The notes under the pieces: model-generated
The model's input: the letters and a program-made list of their open reading frames with translations, nothing else
Database searches by the model: none
Told to the model about the DNA's origin: nothing
NCBI GenBank assembly: GCA_020638035.1
Contig: JACKJI010000031.1
Coordinates: 1 to 18,809 of the forward strand
From: Hyphomicrobiaceae bacterium
GTDB taxonomy: Bacteria > Pseudomonadota > Alphaproteobacteria > Rhizobiales > Hyphomicrobiaceae
Reading direction: 5' to 3'
Length of the DNA stretch: 18,809 bases
Shown here: one piece after another, positions 7,874 to 14,518 of the stretch
How the letters are laid out: each line of letters opens with the position of its first letter
How positions within the stretch are numbered: position 1 is the first letter of the stretch
Made by a program: the position numbers and the translations under genes

Positions 7874-7923
7874 GGCACTGCGTTATCAATTGTCATCTGG
7901 TCCATGAGCGTGTGTTGAGTAGC

Positions 7924-8202
7924 ATGACCGAACATCAAATGAGAGCGCGTGTGCGCTATGTCATCGGCCCCGACGGAAGCCCGTTGACGGTCGCCGATCT
8001 GCCCCCCAGCGACACCAAGCGCTGGGTGATCCGCCGCAAGGCGGAGGTTGTCGCTGCGGTGCGCGGCGGACTATTGTCGATCGAGGAGGCGTGTGAGCGC
8101 TACAAGCTCACTGTCGACGAATTCATGTCTTGGCAGCGGTCTATCGACAAGCACGGCTTGCCGGGCCTGCGGGCAACACGGATTCAGAAATACCGGAGCT
8201 GA
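7924..8202 (+). CDS. sciP: CtrA inhibitor SciP (DUF1153 protein)
   Basis: SciP is a small helix-turn-helix protein. In Caulobacter it binds CtrA at promoters and blocks recruitment of RNA polymerase, restricting CtrA-activated genes to part of the cell cycle. The 92 aa product carries the full DUF1153 signature: YVIGPDGSPLTVADLPP near the N-terminus, TKRWVIRRKAEVVAAVRGG, the helix-turn-helix LLSIEEACERYKLTVDEFMSWQ, and the C-terminal KHGLPGLRATRIQKYR. I chose the ATG at 7924, which leaves the usual short N-terminus; a GTG at 7912 would add four residues. ctrA itself lies 2 kb downstream, and a good CtrA box precedes this gene, consistent with CtrA driving its own inhibitor. It is convergent with the lipoprotein gene, 51 bp away. 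Confidence 0.95.
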   Translation: MTEHQMRARVRYVIGPDGSPLTVADLPPSDTKRWVIRRKAEVVAAVRGGLLSIEEACERYKLTVDEFMSWQRSIDKHGLPGLRATRIQKYRS

Positions 8203-8253
8203 TGGCGGCCAAGCGGTCGCAGGGCGGTCTCGGTCGCATTTGCGGCCGGAACA

Positions 8254-8877
8254 CTATGGTTTGCTTTTCGCCGCCTGCCCTTCCGGCCGGGTGGCTTTTT
8301 GTTTCTCTCCGGCGGTCTTGCCCGCTTCCGCCTCTGGTTGCCAGGCTCCCTTGACGGCGTCCGGGTCGCAACCCTGGTTCCCGATCGACCAGGCCGCGAC
8401 ACTTTTCTTCATCCCCTCGGCGGCGGCCTCCGGCAACTTCAGGTTCTCCGCCAAGACCGTCGTTTCCTCGCTTGTCGAGGGCGTGATGAGAATGCGGAAC
8501 GCCTTGACGCCGCGTGGGCTTTCGCCCTGTGCCTCGCGTTCGCGAATGAGGATTTCGGCACGTCCGCCCTTATTTTCCGGCTCCGCCGTCGCGTCATAGA
8601 TATGGGTCGCCTTCAACGATCCGTTGGCGCCGAACCAGCAGGCCATGGCGCCGCGGCCGATGCGCTCATAGACCTCCGTCGCCGAGCCGACGACGGGGGG
8701 CGGGGCTTCGGGCAGTGAGATCTTGGGCAGGGCCGGCAGGCCGGGCAGTGCGGCTGTCGATACATCTCCGCTGCCGGCACAACCGGTCATGCTGGATGCA
8801 ATCATCGCGGCGCTGGCAACCCGCCAGACCGTCCTGTTGCCCAATGATATCGACCGTGCATGACCCGTACCGGCCAT
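8254..8877 (-). CDS. Putative lipoprotein of unknown function
   Basis: The 207 aa product begins with a basic segment, then a hydrophobic stretch (VASAAMIASS) and MTGC, a plausible lipobox with the lipidated cysteine at residue 33. After a proline-rich linker (residues about 40-62) comes a compact domain with EVYERIGRGAMACWFG, KATHIYDATAEP, AEILIRE and ENLKLPEAAAEGMKKSVAAW. It ends with GNQGC and a charged, low-complexity tail. Two domain cysteines (ACWFG and NQGC) could form a disulfide in the periplasm. The domain looks like a conserved Rhizobiales family, but I cannot name it. It is oriented with fliJ (235 bp upstream) and convergent with sciP. The location between cell-cycle and flagellar genes hints at an envelope or flagellar role; this is inference only. 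Base 8877 is the first ATG; its ribosome site is weak. Confidence 0.82.
   Translation of the reverse strand: MAGTGHARSISLGNRTVWRVASAAMIASSMTGCAGSGDVSTAALPGLPALPKISLPEAPPPVVGSATEVYERIGRGAMACWFGANGSLKATHIYDATAEPENKGGRAEILIREREAQGESPRGVKAFRILITPSTSEETTVLAENLKLPEAAAEGMKKSVAAWSIGNQGCDPDAVKGAWQPEAEAGKTAGEKQKATRPEGQAAKSKP
8274..8304 (+). terminator. Possible terminator of sciP inside the 3' end of the lipoprotein gene
   Basis: GCC-TG-CCC at 8273-8280 can pair with GGG-T-GGC at 8289-8295 with a small internal loop, and is followed by TTTTTGTTT. It sits about 70 bp after the sciP stop and overlaps the end of the convergent gene. The stem is imperfect, so the call is tentative. Confidence 0.35.
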
Positions 8878-9112
8878 CGTCGCGCTATGCCCCCCGGCAC
8901 TTCACCCCTAGCCCCTTCGCCGCCCCCACTCATGCCAAAGCGGCTCGGATGGGGCGCTGTCCTGATCTTTTGAATAGGTCGTTGAACGGGTGCGGGCAAG
9001 GGGAGGGTGTCGGGCGTACACACACCAATGGCCCGCCCCACGGATCGGGAGCGAGCCTGATAGGTGTTCAATCGTGTCGGTCGCTCGCTGCGAGCAGCCG
9101 ATATGCCGCGGC

Positions 9113-9505
9113 TCAGCGCAGTTGGGTGGACTGCGAGCTGGTGGCCCCGCGCACCATACGCCGGCCGGGTGAACTGGTTGGGCGCTCTTCGACAGATGAA
9201 AGGCGCTCCATCTGCTCGAGAAACTCGTCCCGCTCGCGGACGGCATCGCCAAGCCGTGACTTCAGCCCGGCGGCGGAAGCCCTGAGGTTGTCACGCCGCT
9301 GCGCCGCGGAGCGTGCAAACGTCGAATAATTGTAATGGGCCGGATCGCGCACGCCCGTGCGCTCCTCTTCCGCCTGGATCTGCCGGTCGAGATCGATCGC
9401 GACCTGCTCGAATTCGCGGATCATCTGCTCGAGATCCGAAACCTTGCGGACTTTTTCGTCAGCCTCAAAACGCAAAGCGCGCGACGCCAAATCTGGTGAC
9501 TTCAT
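9113..9505 (-). CDS. fliJ: Flagellar export protein FliJ-like
   Basis: FliJ is a coiled-coil stalk-like component of the flagellar type III export apparatus that contacts FliI and FlhA on the cytoplasmic side. The 130 aa protein is predicted to be almost wholly helical and rich in E, R, Q and L. It contains RFEADEKVRKVSDLEQMIREFEQ, then DLDRQIQAEEERTG, the DPAHYNYSTFARSAAQRRDNL segment typical of the alphaproteobacterial form, and a second helix of arginine/glutamate heptads; the last 20 residues look disordered. The ATG at 9505 follows GGGGTGTCGAACA; an upstream in-frame TTG at 9520 is less likely. It is divergent from ctrA across 675 bp. Proximity to ctrA suits CtrA control of flagellar genes. 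Because FliJ proteins diverge quickly, another coiled-coil export chaperone is possible. Confidence 0.85.
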   Translation of the reverse strand: MKSPDLASRALRFEADEKVRKVSDLEQMIREFEQVAIDLDRQIQAEEERTGVRDPAHYNYSTFARSAAQRRDNLRASAAGLKSRLGDAVRERDEFLEQMERLSSVEERPTSSPGRRMVRGATSSQSTQLR

Positions 9506-9615
9506 TGTTCGACACCCCAAACAAACTCGAACTGGTGATCAGGAACTAAACAAGTTCCATGCCAAGTCATTTGCCAAGAATAGCGAAGCACGCTCCGCTT
9601 TCTCATTTTATTTTT

Positions 9616-9646
9616 CAAATGTTTTGCGCTGCACCCGCAACATTTG
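9616..9646. promoter_or_regulatory. Inverted repeat in the fliJ upstream region
   Basis: CAAATGTT at 9616-9623 is exactly complementary to AACATTTG at 9639-9646. Inside, GCG (9626-9628) pairs with CGC (9636-9638) after a TT bulge, leaving a seven-base loop. It lies 110 bp upstream of the fliJ start in an AT-rich stretch, so it could be an operator or a leader-RNA hairpin. No T tract follows it on either strand, which makes an intrinsic terminator unlikely. Confidence 0.5.
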
Positions 9647-9672
9647 TTGTCCCTAACTATCGCATGGGCCGA

Positions 9673-9687
9673 TTAAGTTGCGGTAAA
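9673..9687 (-). promoter_or_regulatory. Weak CtrA-like box upstream of fliJ
   Basis: On the minus strand the sequence is TTTA-CCGCAAC-TTAA, one mismatch from TTAA-N7-TTAA with the correct spacing. It lies about 170 bp upstream of the fliJ start and about 490 bp from ctrA. A single such match can arise by chance in AT-rich DNA. Confidence 0.35.
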
Positions 9688-10059
9688 GCAACTTCTTGAT
9701 CGCTTCATCGGATCTATTGGCACACATCGAGAAAAATGCCCCAACAATGCTGTGGATCACCTGCGAATTCTGTTACCTCTTGAGTCGTGCCGCTTTCGGG
9801 CTGGGCAGGCCGAAATCGGAACGATTTTCCGGGCTGGAAATCGTTTGATGACGGTGGCGCGGTGGGGCACTTTCGGGCGCAGGGTTTCAATTCTCCAATC
9901 TTATCGTTTTGCCATCAGAGAGCTCCGGCGGTTCGCGTGGGCGGGCCGGTCGTGGCTGGATGATGGCCTTCCATCGGGGGGTGGAAGGGCAGGGTACGGC
10001 AGATGTGAATGAGTTCCTGCCAGGGGGGCTCGTTTTCCTTGCCTCAGGGCAAGACAAAA

Positions 10060-10106
10060 TTAGGGTTTGTTAACCTCTGCCGCGTACTTTCCTAACGATG
10101 GCTTAG
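10060..10106 (+). promoter_or_regulatory. Two CtrA-like half-site pairs upstream of ctrA
   Basis: The first pair is TTAG-GGTTTG-TTAAC at 10060-10074, one base short of the canonical seven-base spacer. The second is CTAA-CGATGGC-TTAG at 10092-10106, with correct spacing but one mismatch in each half. They lie about 107 and 75 bp before the ATG. CtrA autoregulation is established in Caulobacter; each site alone is imperfect, but their clustering supports the same here. Confidence 0.45.
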
Positions 10107-10180
10107 CGAGAACTGAGTTGCGTTCTCTTCATGTCGGGGCAGCGGGCCCGGCCGGCGGGTCGGGGAAGAGAGGAACGAGC

Positions 10181-10876
10181 ATGCGGGTTCTTTTGATCGA
10201 GGACGATGGCGCGACGGCGCAAAGCATCGAGCTGATGCTGCAGTCCGAAGGGTTCAATATTTATACAACGGACCTTGGCGAGGAAGGTGTCGACCTCGGC
10301 AAGCTCTATGATTACGACATTATTCTTCTGGACCTCGGGCTGCCAGACATGAGCGGCTACGACGTCCTGAAGATGCTCCGGGTGGCAAAGGTTCAGACAC
10401 CGATCCTGATCCTTTCGGGCCATGCCGGTATAGAGGACAAGGTGCGCGGGCTCGGCTTCGGTGCCGACGATTACCTGACCAAGCCGTTCCACAAGGACGA
10501 GCTGGTGGCGCGCATCCACGCCATTGTGCGGCGCTCGAAAGGGCACGCACAGTCGGTCATCGAGACGGGCGACCTGCGCGTCAATCTCGATACGAAGACG
10601 GTCGAGGTTAACGGCCAGCGCGTGCATCTGACGGGCAAGGAATACCAGATGCTCGAGTTGCTCTCGCTGCGCAAGGGCACGACGCTGACCAAGGAGATGT
10701 TCCTCAACCATCTCTACGGCGGCATGGACGAGCCCGAACTCAAGATCATCGACGTCTTCATCTGCAAGCTGAGGAAGAAACTGCAAGCTGCCACTGGCGG
10801 CCAGCACTATATCGAGACGGTCTGGGGTCGCGGCTATGTGCTGCGCGATCCGGGCGACGATACGGTTGCTGCCTGA
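10181..10876 (+). CDS. ctrA: Cell-cycle response regulator CtrA
   Basis: CtrA is the master OmpR-type response regulator of alphaproteobacterial cell cycle, motility and division, phosphorylated through the CckA-ChpT relay. The 231 aa protein has a receiver domain at residues 1-117 with the acidic pair D8/D9, phospho-acceptor D51 in IILLDLGLPD, S79 in ILILSGHAG and K101 in DDYLTKPFH. A winged-helix DNA-binding domain spans about 130-225 (LTGKEYQMLELLSLRKG, MFLNHLYGG, the recognition helix KIIDVFICKLRKKL, and VWGRGYVLRDP). The C-terminus is TVAA; a terminal Ala-Ala is required for ClpXP turnover of Caulobacter CtrA. The ATG is preceded by GAGAGGAA at good spacing. CtrA-like boxes lie upstream and a strong terminator downstream, so it is transcribed alone. 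Confidence 0.98.
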   Translation: MRVLLIEDDGATAQSIELMLQSEGFNIYTTDLGEEGVDLGKLYDYDIILLDLGLPDMSGYDVLKMLRVAKVQTPILILSGHAGIEDKVRGLGFGADDYLTKPFHKDELVARIHAIVRRSKGHAQSVIETGDLRVNLDTKTVEVNGQRVHLTGKEYQMLELLSLRKGTTLTKEMFLNHLYGGMDEPELKIIDVFICKLRKKLQAATGGQHYIETVWGRGYVLRDPGDDTVAA

Positions 10877-10936
10877 TTTCCAAAGCTGCCCTTGCGCATT
10901 TTAAAAACGACAAAATATCGACGGAATGTCGGAAAT

Positions 10937-10964
10937 GGGGGAGCTTTCGCTCCCCCTTTTGTTT
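10937..10964 (+). terminator. Rho-independent terminator of ctrA
   Basis: GGGGGAGC at 10937-10944 pairs perfectly with GCTCCCCC at 10949-10956 around a TTTC tetraloop, followed by TTTTGTTT. It starts 60 bp after the ctrA stop. Confidence 0.95.
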
Positions 10965-11104
10965 GCTAGTACGGCATATCGCAGATTGAATTTTGGATCT
11001 GAAGAGCGCGACAAAGTGCCTCCGGAAACAATGGAGGCTGGCTTGTCTGCAATTGCGATGATCCCAAACGCGTTCTGAAACCGGTTAACCTGCGGAAAAA
11101 TGCC

Positions 11105-11572
11105 TCAAAACGCTGGCTTGGTGAGCATTAACCAAACAATCGCCAGCACGGCTGCAAACGCCGGGAAGCCGCAGGCGAGCCAGATTCGGTAGAGCCGGTC
11201 GAACGCGTCGGGCAGAGGTTGGCCGGCATCGCGGGCTGCGCGGGCGAGATTGCGCATGCGGATCTGGATGGCGACGACAGGCAGCCAGAGGGCACCGACC
11301 AACACGTAAAGACAGAGGCTCGCCAGCACCCAGCCCGACAGCACTGGCCACCCGACGTGGTGGGCCAGCGCAAGGCCCGTCACAGGCTGGAGCACCGCGG
11401 CGGTTGCGGTGAACACGGTGTCGGCCAGTACGACGATGCTGGCGACATGGGCAATAAGCGCTGGTTCGCGCGAGCGAATCGAGACCACCATGAAAAAGGC
11501 GATGCCGGCGCCAGTGCCGAGCAGCACGGTTGCTCCGATCACGTGCAGAAAGCGGAGGATCTCATACGACAT
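11105..11572 (-). CDS. DUF2269-family integral membrane protein
   Basis: The 155 aa protein has four predicted transmembrane helices: near residues 5-28 (FLHVIGATVLLGTGAGIAFF), 44-70, 80-103 (LASLCLYVLVGALWLPVVA) and 132-150. The N-terminal YEILRFLHVIGATVLLGTG with an early histidine is characteristic of DUF2269. A cytoplasmic loop, RMRNLARAARDAGQPLPDAFDRLYRIW, joins helices three and four. The biochemical function of the family is not known. The gene starts 23 bp after the SDR-DoxX gene on the same strand, so the two are co-transcribed, and its product probably acts in the same membrane process. It is convergent with ctrA, from which it is separated by the ctrA terminator. Confidence 0.85.
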   Translation of the reverse strand: MSYEILRFLHVIGATVLLGTGAGIAFFMVVSIRSREPALIAHVASIVVLADTVFTATAAVLQPVTGLALAHHVGWPVLSGWVLASLCLYVLVGALWLPVVAIQIRMRNLARAARDAGQPLPDAFDRLYRIWLACGFPAFAAVLAIVWLMLTKPAF

Positions 11573-11595
11573 CGCCTATAACCCATCGCCCATCG

Positions 11596-12894
11596 CTAGC
11601 GCTCCTCCAGCAGAGCCACGGCAACCAGCGCCAACACCAGTCCCGGCAGCACCTTCAACATCGGTCCGAGCGGATCGGCCCACAGGTCGGCAGCAAAGAG
11701 GGTGGCCCCGGCGAGGTAAGCGAACGATACCGTGACCATGCCGAGAGATGCGGGCCTGGCAAATCGGCGCACCAGAATGCCGGCACCCAGGACAATGTCG
11801 GCGATGGCTCCCGCAGCGACGAAGAACGATGCAGGCAAGGCGGCAAAGCCCCGTTGTGTCAGGATTTCGGTGGCCGTATCGAAGCGGGCGAGACCAATGA
11901 GGCCCGAGGAGATCCAGAATACGGCTAGAGTTCCGACAATCACTGGAACCAGCAGGTAGGCGCGGGCGAACCAGCGCTCCTGTGCAGTTGCGGGCATGGC
12001 GGCCAGCGTATCGTCGAGGGTCCGGCATGGTGGCCCGCCGGTCTTGCTCCAGGCCGTGGGATTGCCGCTGATGCCTTCGCTCAGCACCTTCAGCGCGGTG
12101 GAGCGGAGCGGCGAGCGCCAGCCGAGGGTCGAGAGCGCATCTGCAACTCGCGCGGTCGCGGCCACGAGCGGCGTCGGGAGACGCCATGAGAGGCGCCAGG
12201 GCGAAAGGCCCAGCCAGCGGCGTGCTGCGCGCACGAGTTCACCGAAGCTGTGGCTTTCCGGTTCGGTAAGGTCGGCTACGGTGCCGGACGGGATCGCGCC
12301 TCGCGCCGCCATCACGACAGCCGCCGTCACGTCGTCGATGAAGACTGTCTGCACGCGTGTTTCCGGCAGCACATCCAAGCCGACGAGCGGCATCGCTGCA
12401 CTGGCCCGTAACAGCGCTGTGCCGCCATAGGCCTCTGGCGCCAGCACCAGCGTTGGGCGCAAGATCACGTGGTCGAGTCCCGATGCCTGTAACAGGGCAT
12501 CGCCGCGGGCCTTGGAACGGAAGAACTCGGTCGAGGCCTTTTCAGAGACGCCGGCCGCAGAGATCTGGATGATTCGTGTCTTGGTGCCTTGAAGGACCGT
12601 GACGAGCCGCGCGATCATGCCTTCGTGGATCGCAGCCACATCGTCGCGCAACCCGTCCTGCAAGGCGCCGGCGGCATTGACCACCACATCCGCGCCCGCG
12701 AGCACGCGCCTCAGATCTTCAGTGCTGGCGCGCGCCAGATCAGTGAAGCGCCATTCGACCTCCGGCACGACCCGCCGCGCGGCGGCCTGCGAGCGTCCGA
12801 CGCCGACGACGCGGAAGCCCGTTGTCCGCAGTGCCCTCACGCACGCCGCACCTATGAGGCCATATCCGCCCAGCACCACGACTGTGTGTGTCAC
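11596..12894 (-). CDS. SDR-family NAD(P)-binding protein fused to a DoxX-like membrane domain
   Basis: The 432 aa protein has two parts. Residues 1 to about 290 form an extended/atypical SDR Rossmann domain: the nucleotide loop GGYGLIG at residues 9-15, VVNAAGALQD, ISAAGVSEKASTEFFRSKARGD (the YxxxK position appears as FxxSK), and LRPTLVLAPEAYGG. The remainder, from about residue 305, has four hydrophobic helices (YLLVPVIVGTLAVFWISSGLIGL; FFVAAGAIADIVLGAGILV; LGMVTVSFAYLAGATLFAADLW; MLKVLPGLVLALVAVALL) and matches the DoxX-like C-terminal domain found in such fusions. It is probably a membrane-anchored reductase or epimerase; the substrate is unknown. The start is GTG at 12894 preceded by GAGGATC, a good ribosome site. 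DUF2269 follows directly. It is divergent from the metallo-hydrolase gene. Confidence 0.88.
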   Translation of the reverse strand: MTHTVVVLGGYGLIGAACVRALRTTGFRVVGVGRSQAAARRVVPEVEWRFTDLARASTEDLRRVLAGADVVVNAAGALQDGLRDDVAAIHEGMIARLVTVLQGTKTRIIQISAAGVSEKASTEFFRSKARGDALLQASGLDHVILRPTLVLAPEAYGGTALLRASAAMPLVGLDVLPETRVQTVFIDDVTAAVVMAARGAIPSGTVADLTEPESHSFGELVRAARRWLGLSPWRLSWRLPTPLVAATARVADALSTLGWRSPLRSTALKVLSEGISGNPTAWSKTGGPPCRTLDDTLAAMPATAQERWFARAYLLVPVIVGTLAVFWISSGLIGLARFDTATEILTQRGFAALPASFFVAAGAIADIVLGAGILVRRFARPASLGMVTVSFAYLAGATLFAADLWADPLGPMLKVLPGLVLALVAVALLEER

Positions 12895-13115
12895 GATCCT
12901 CGTCTCGCAAGTTGCGGTTCAGGTGTGGGCCAAGGATTAGCATCGGGTATCGCGTCGCGTCCCTCCGCTTGGAACATGTTTTTCACGCGGAACCGCTGCG
13001 CACTTCAGCTAAACATGCTCTAAGAGCCACTCGGAAATGCACGAGAGAACCGGCCGCAGCGCCGGAATGCCCCGGCCAGGGGCCGAGCAAAAACAGACAG
13101 TCGAGACGAAGCTCC

Positions 13116-13775
13116 ATGACAGCCACTGCCAAGCCGCCGTCAGGCCTCAAGGCCGCCATCGTGCAGGTGACGCCGTTCCAGCAGAATTGCACACTGATCT
13201 GGGATGACGAGACCAAGAAGGGTGCCGTCGTCGATCCGGGTGGTGATCTCGACCGCATCGCGATGGCGCTCGATCAGGTCAAGATCACGGTTGAGAAGAT
13301 CATCCTGACGCATGGCCACATCGACCATGCCGGCGGCGCCAAGGCGCTGAAGGAGAAGCTGGGCGTGATGATCGAAGGGCCGCACATTGCCGACAAGTTT
13401 CTGCTCGACAACCTGGACAAGCAGGGCGCGGCATACGGCATGGAGGCCCAGAAGGTCACGCCGGATCGCTGGCTCGACGAGGGCGACCAAGTTACGGTTG
13501 GCCGCTTCACGTTCGGCATCCGCCACTGTCCCGGACACTCGCCGGGCTCCGTGGTGCTGCTCAATGACGCACAGAAATTCGCAATCGTTGGCGATGTGCT
13601 GTTTCGCGGCTCGATCGGGCGTACCGACTTCCCATACGGCGATCATGCGGCACTGATCCACGCCATCAAGACGAAGCTCCTGCCGCTCGGCGACGAGTGG
13701 GCATTCATCTGCGGGCACGGTCCCGGCAGCACCATTGCGATGGAAAAGCGGTCCAACCCGTTCCTGCAAGGCTGA
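13116..13775 (+). CDS. MBL-fold metallo-hydrolase, YcbL/glyoxalase II-like
   Basis: This 219 aa metallo-beta-lactamase-fold hydrolase resembles the E. coli YcbL group (type I glyoxalase II-like). Metal ligands are visible in order: THGHIDHAGG near residue 66 (HxHxDH), HCPGHSPGSVVLL near residue 140, the bridging aspartate in AIVGDVLFRGSIGRTDFP, and the final histidine in CGHGPGSTIAMEKRSNPFL. It probably hydrolyses a thioester such as S-lactoylglutathione in the cytoplasm; the natural substrate of YcbL-type proteins is not settled. The frame stays open upstream to 12888, but that extension lacks family similarity, and the ATG at 13116 gives the normal length. Persulfide dioxygenase (ETHE1-type) was considered, but the chain is short and the motif order fits YcbL better. 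Confidence 0.92.
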   Translation: MTATAKPPSGLKAAIVQVTPFQQNCTLIWDDETKKGAVVDPGGDLDRIAMALDQVKITVEKIILTHGHIDHAGGAKALKEKLGVMIEGPHIADKFLLDNLDKQGAAYGMEAQKVTPDRWLDEGDQVTVGRFTFGIRHCPGHSPGSVVLLNDAQKFAIVGDVLFRGSIGRTDFPYGDHAALIHAIKTKLLPLGDEWAFICGHGPGSTIAMEKRSNPFLQG

Positions 13776-13839
13776 ACCTGCGCGCCCGTGTCATCTGCGG
13801 CACGCCGAAATGTGGGAGCCAGGACGTACGCAAGATCAA

Positions 13840-13861
13840 GGCGCGGATGTCGATCCGCGCC
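13840..13861. terminator. Perfect stem-loop after the metallo-hydrolase gene
   Basis: GGCGCGGAT at 13840-13848 pairs exactly with ATCCGCGCC at 13853-13861 around a GTCG tetraloop. It lies in the convergent gap between 13775 and 13951 and has no T tract on either side. It may end transcripts inefficiently, or stabilise 3' ends. Confidence 0.5.
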
Positions 13862-13950
13862 CCGTGTGTTGCAGCCGTGTGAGGCGTATGCTGGCCTCCG
13901 ACGTCATTGCGTTAGCGCCGCCGGCATCCCCCGTGGTCGGAGACCTGTAG

Positions 13951-14310
13951 CTACCAGCCGATGCCGAGGCAGCCGAAGATGCCGCATTCCTGCGCGAGGC
14001 CGCCGACACCGTCGACGCGGCCTTCCCACCTGTCGACGGTTTCGACACGCAGGGTTTCCGAGCAGGAGCGGCGGCAATATTCCCATGTGCCGCCAGGCAG
14101 ACGTACCTGCGGGCCGAGTGAGGTCACGCGGACAGGGCCCGAGACGGAGCCGTTGCCAAAGCGCGAACGCGCGACGACGTAGCCTTCTTCCAGTCCATTA
14201 TAGCCCTTGTCGCGATGGAGCAGGCGGCCCCCTGCGTGAGCTCCGTGGCTGAGAGCCATGTTGGCGGCAGCCGCGATCAGGGCAGCGGCGGCGATGAGGC
14301 GTAGCGTCAT
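13951..14310 (-). CDS. Small exported protein with two cysteine pairs, unknown function
   Basis: The ATG at 14310 follows GGAGAAACTC and gives 119 aa beginning MTLRLIAAAALIAAAANMALSHGAHAG, a clear Sec signal peptide with a likely cleavage after AHA. The mature part (about 92 aa) contains YNGLEEGYVVARSRFGNGSVSGPVRV, then VRLPGGTWEYCRRSCSETLRVETVDRWE and the C-terminal CGIFGCLGIGW. Two CxxxC pairs (YCRRSC and CGIFGC) could make disulfides in the periplasm. The PGGTW...C...CSxTLR pattern appears familiar from uncharacterised Rhizobiales proteins, but I cannot give it a name. An upstream extension of the frame to 14475 is not needed. It lies 208 bp downstream of another exported protein gene on the same strand. 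Confidence 0.8.
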   Translation of the reverse strand: MTLRLIAAAALIAAAANMALSHGAHAGGRLLHRDKGYNGLEEGYVVARSRFGNGSVSGPVRVTSLGPQVRLPGGTWEYCRRSCSETLRVETVDRWEGRVDGVGGLAQECGIFGCLGIGW

Positions 14311-14518
14311 GAGTTTCTCCGTTCTCCGGACGGGCATCGGCCCGAGGGCCGTCGCCGCGCGCAGGTGTGCGACGCGCCGGTATGCGTGACGAGTGCGAGC
14401 GAATGCGCCATCATTCCGGCAAAACGTATCACAAATGGTGAACGCTCCCCTCACATGCATCCCGTCGCGACGCATTGCTCAAGCGTGTGGCGCCGGCACC
14501 ACGGCTGTACGGCTATGC

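Larger units (their letters stand above)
9506..10180. other. Divergent intergenic region between fliJ and ctrA
   Basis: This 675-bp region contains no supportable gene; an 86-codon frame at 9752-10012 has no recognisable feature. The fliJ-proximal third is AT-rich and holds the inverted repeat at 9616-9646 and a weak CtrA-like box. One GANTC site, the CcrM methylation sequence, is at 9782-9786 (GAGTC). The last 120 bp before ctrA hold two CtrA-like half-site pairs. A long, regulated upstream region is expected for ctrA. Confidence 0.6.

Noticed and set aside
8299..8718. Plus-strand frame opposite the lipoprotein
   Set aside because: Antisense shadow; the minus-strand product has a signal sequence, lipobox and domain-like composition.
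9083..9095. GCTCGC-T-GCGAGC palindrome after fliJ as a terminator
   Set aside because: The usable stem is only five pairs with a three-base loop, and no T tract follows on the minus strand.
9752..10012. 86-codon plus-strand frame in the ctrA upstream region
   Set aside because: No ribosome site, no recognisable motif, and it occupies the region expected to be regulatory.
11083..11090. GGTTAACC palindrome as a CtrA or other operator
   Set aside because: It has a single TTAA and lies between the 3' ends of convergent genes, where a promoter operator is not expected.
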